DNA from: PALSA-1006 sp964532405
GTDB taxonomy: Bacteria; Pseudomonadota; Gammaproteobacteria; Burkholderiales; Gallionellaceae
DNA length: 64,000 nt
NCBI GenBank assembly: GCA_964532405.1
Contig: CAZHIC010000009.1
Span: forward strand, 9,124-73,123
Direction: 5' to 3'
Part shown: positions 63,211 through 64,000 of the stretch, one piece after another
Layout of the letters: each line of letters starts with the position of its first letter
How positions within the stretch are numbered: the first letter of the stretch is position 1
Notes under the pieces: model-generated
The model's database searches: none
What the model saw: the letters and a program-made list of their open reading frames with translations, nothing else
Told to the model about the DNA's origin: nothing
Translations under genes and position numbers: made by a program

Positions 63211-63861
63211 ATGGAAAATTCACGCAAGATTAAAAACCTGCTCTACGATCAGGTAGCACGGATTGGCAAAGCGTTTTCTAGCCCGAAGCGCTTAGAGCTG
63301 ATCGAGCTACTTTGTCAGGGCGAAAAAACAGTAGAGGCCTTGGCGATCAGTGCTTCCATCAGTGTGAAGCTGACCAGCTCGCATTTGCGCGAGTTGCGCA
63401 TGGCACAGTTGGTCGAGACTAAAAGGCAGGGCAAAAACATCCTTTACCGACTTGCCGACAAATCGGTGGCGGATTTATGGGTTCAGATTCATACCTTGGC
63501 GGAAGAACGTCTGGTCGAATTGCAGCTGGCAATACAGAAGATCGCGACCCAGCCGGATGACTTGATAGCCACTGACCGCGAAAGTCTGATGAAGGCGGCG
63601 CGCAAGGGCGAAGTGGTGGTGCTCGATGTAAGACCCAGCGATGAATACCTGAATTCCCATCTGCCGTTTGCCCGCTCGATCCCACTGGAAGAGTTGCGCC
63701 AAAGATTGTCAGAGTTACCCAAAGACCGTTCGATTGTCGCCTACTGTCGCGGCCCTTATTGTCTGATGGCAGTCGATGCTGTTGCGTTACTCAAGCAGGA
63801 GGGGTACTCGGCTATCCACCTGCGCGACGGCGTTGCCGAGTGGGCGGCTATAAGAAAATAG
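63211..63861 (+). CDS. ArsR-family regulator fused to a rhodanese domain
   Basis: 216 residues. N-terminal winged helix (IGKAFSSPKRLELIELLCQG; SVKLTSSHLRELRMAQLV as recognition helix), then a rhodanese from about 130 with LDVRPSDEYLNSHLP and active loop YCRGPYCLM, whose first Cys is the persulfide site. Fusions of this type act as sulfur-sensing regulators. It diverges from the DsrE-SQR unit and probably controls it. Confidence 0.88.
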   Translation: MENSRKIKNLLYDQVARIGKAFSSPKRLELIELLCQGEKTVEALAISASISVKLTSSHLRELRMAQLVETKRQGKNILYRLADKSVADLWVQIHTLAEERLVELQLAIQKIATQPDDLIATDRESLMKAARKGEVVVLDVRPSDEYLNSHLPFARSIPLEELRQRLSELPKDRSIVAYCRGPYCLMAVDAVALLKQEGYSAIHLRDGVAEWAAIRK

Positions 63862-64000
63862 ACCTAACTGGTTCTCATCCATAAACACCCGAACTTTCAG
63901 CACTGACCGATGACCATTTTTGGCCGGGCGCTGTAAATCGAGCACTTTTTCCGTTATAGGCAGACGGATTCGCAAGCGTGATTCGTCTATCCTGTTTTTC
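63787..64000 (-). CDS. Possible 3' part of an unidentified gene running off the right edge
   Basis: The minus strand is open from 64000 to a stop at 63787-63789 and reads RIRLPITEKVLDLQRPAKNG and VLKVRVFMDENQ, a composition like real protein. It would overlap the ArsR-rhodanese 3' end by 75 nt, which weakens the call. I do not recognise it. Confidence 0.25.
   Translation of the reverse strand, partial: KNRIDESRLRIRLPITEKVLDLQRPAKNGHRSVLKVRVFMDENQLGLFSYSRPLGNAVAQVDSRVPLLLE

Overview
This window looks like a chromosomal segment of a betaproteobacterium, most likely a neutrophilic iron oxidiser of the Gallionellaceae (Sideroxydans/Gallionella type). This is inferred from betaproteobacterial core gene order (cmk-rpsA-ihfB-lapAB-pyrF-hldA-hldD), hopanoid genes hpnCDE, a large multiheme cytochrome/porin cluster and many short dispersed palindromic repeats. 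No database was consulted. I saw no tRNA, rRNA or CRISPR array.

Layout. 1-7.8 kb: a damaged TPR gene at the left edge, then translation and LPS genes (cmk, rpsA, ihfB, lapA, lapB, pyrF, hldA, hldD) and a ComEA-like HhH protein closed by a strong terminator. 7.9-13.5 kb: a diguanylate cyclase with a haem-c type sensor, an FlhD homologue without FlhC, a two-gene YeeE/YedE sulfur importer, cysM and a low-molecular-weight phosphatase. 13.6-17.5 kb: rne and rluC, divergent. 17.6-33 kb: an accessory block between rluC and a HAD phosphatase/sppA pair, holding an MFS transporter, a complete diversity-generating retroelement (DGR), rlmM and an extracellular-electron-transfer cluster. 33-38.5 kb: HAD, sppA, a broken DUF255 gene, tesA, ybbA and a DUF433 gene. 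38.6-60.2 kb, all on the minus strand: tex, lolD, lolC/E, hpnE, hpnD, a TPR-cyclase gene, hpnC, an ATPase/DUF4276 pair, prmB, dapE, yffB, pilU, dapD, a type IIG-like restriction-modification gene and dapC. 60.2-64 kb: a DMT transporter and a sulfide cassette (truncated persulfide dioxygenase, SQR-like flavoprotein, DsrE, ArsR-rhodanese regulator).

The most exciting system is the DGR at 19.8-23.4 kb. It has a secreted FGE/C-type-lectin-fold target with a 116-nt variable region (VR), an Avd-like accessory gene, a reverse transcriptase with YVDD, and a 115-nt template repeat (TR). TR and VR differ by 11 substitutions, all at template adenines, plus one extra base in VR. That extra base shifts the frame of the target's last codons. 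The TR is read in frame as the C-terminus of the RT ORF, and a GC hairpin sits just after VR.

The second notable system is the cluster at 24.6-32.7 kb: a ferredoxin-type flavoprotein, a His-rich inner-membrane protein, a 27-haem cytochrome built from eight 3-haem repeats, a 12-haem cytochrome and a TPR-plus-barrel outer-membrane protein. Together they could carry electrons between the cell surface and the quinone/NAD pool.

A third theme is accessory genes placed in housekeeping operons with abutting or overlapping ends: the restriction-modification gene after dapC, the ATPase/DUF4276 pair after prmB, and the cyclase between hpnC and hpnD. Several dispersed repeats lie inside reading frames (DUF255, DapE tail, HpnE head, the restriction enzyme).
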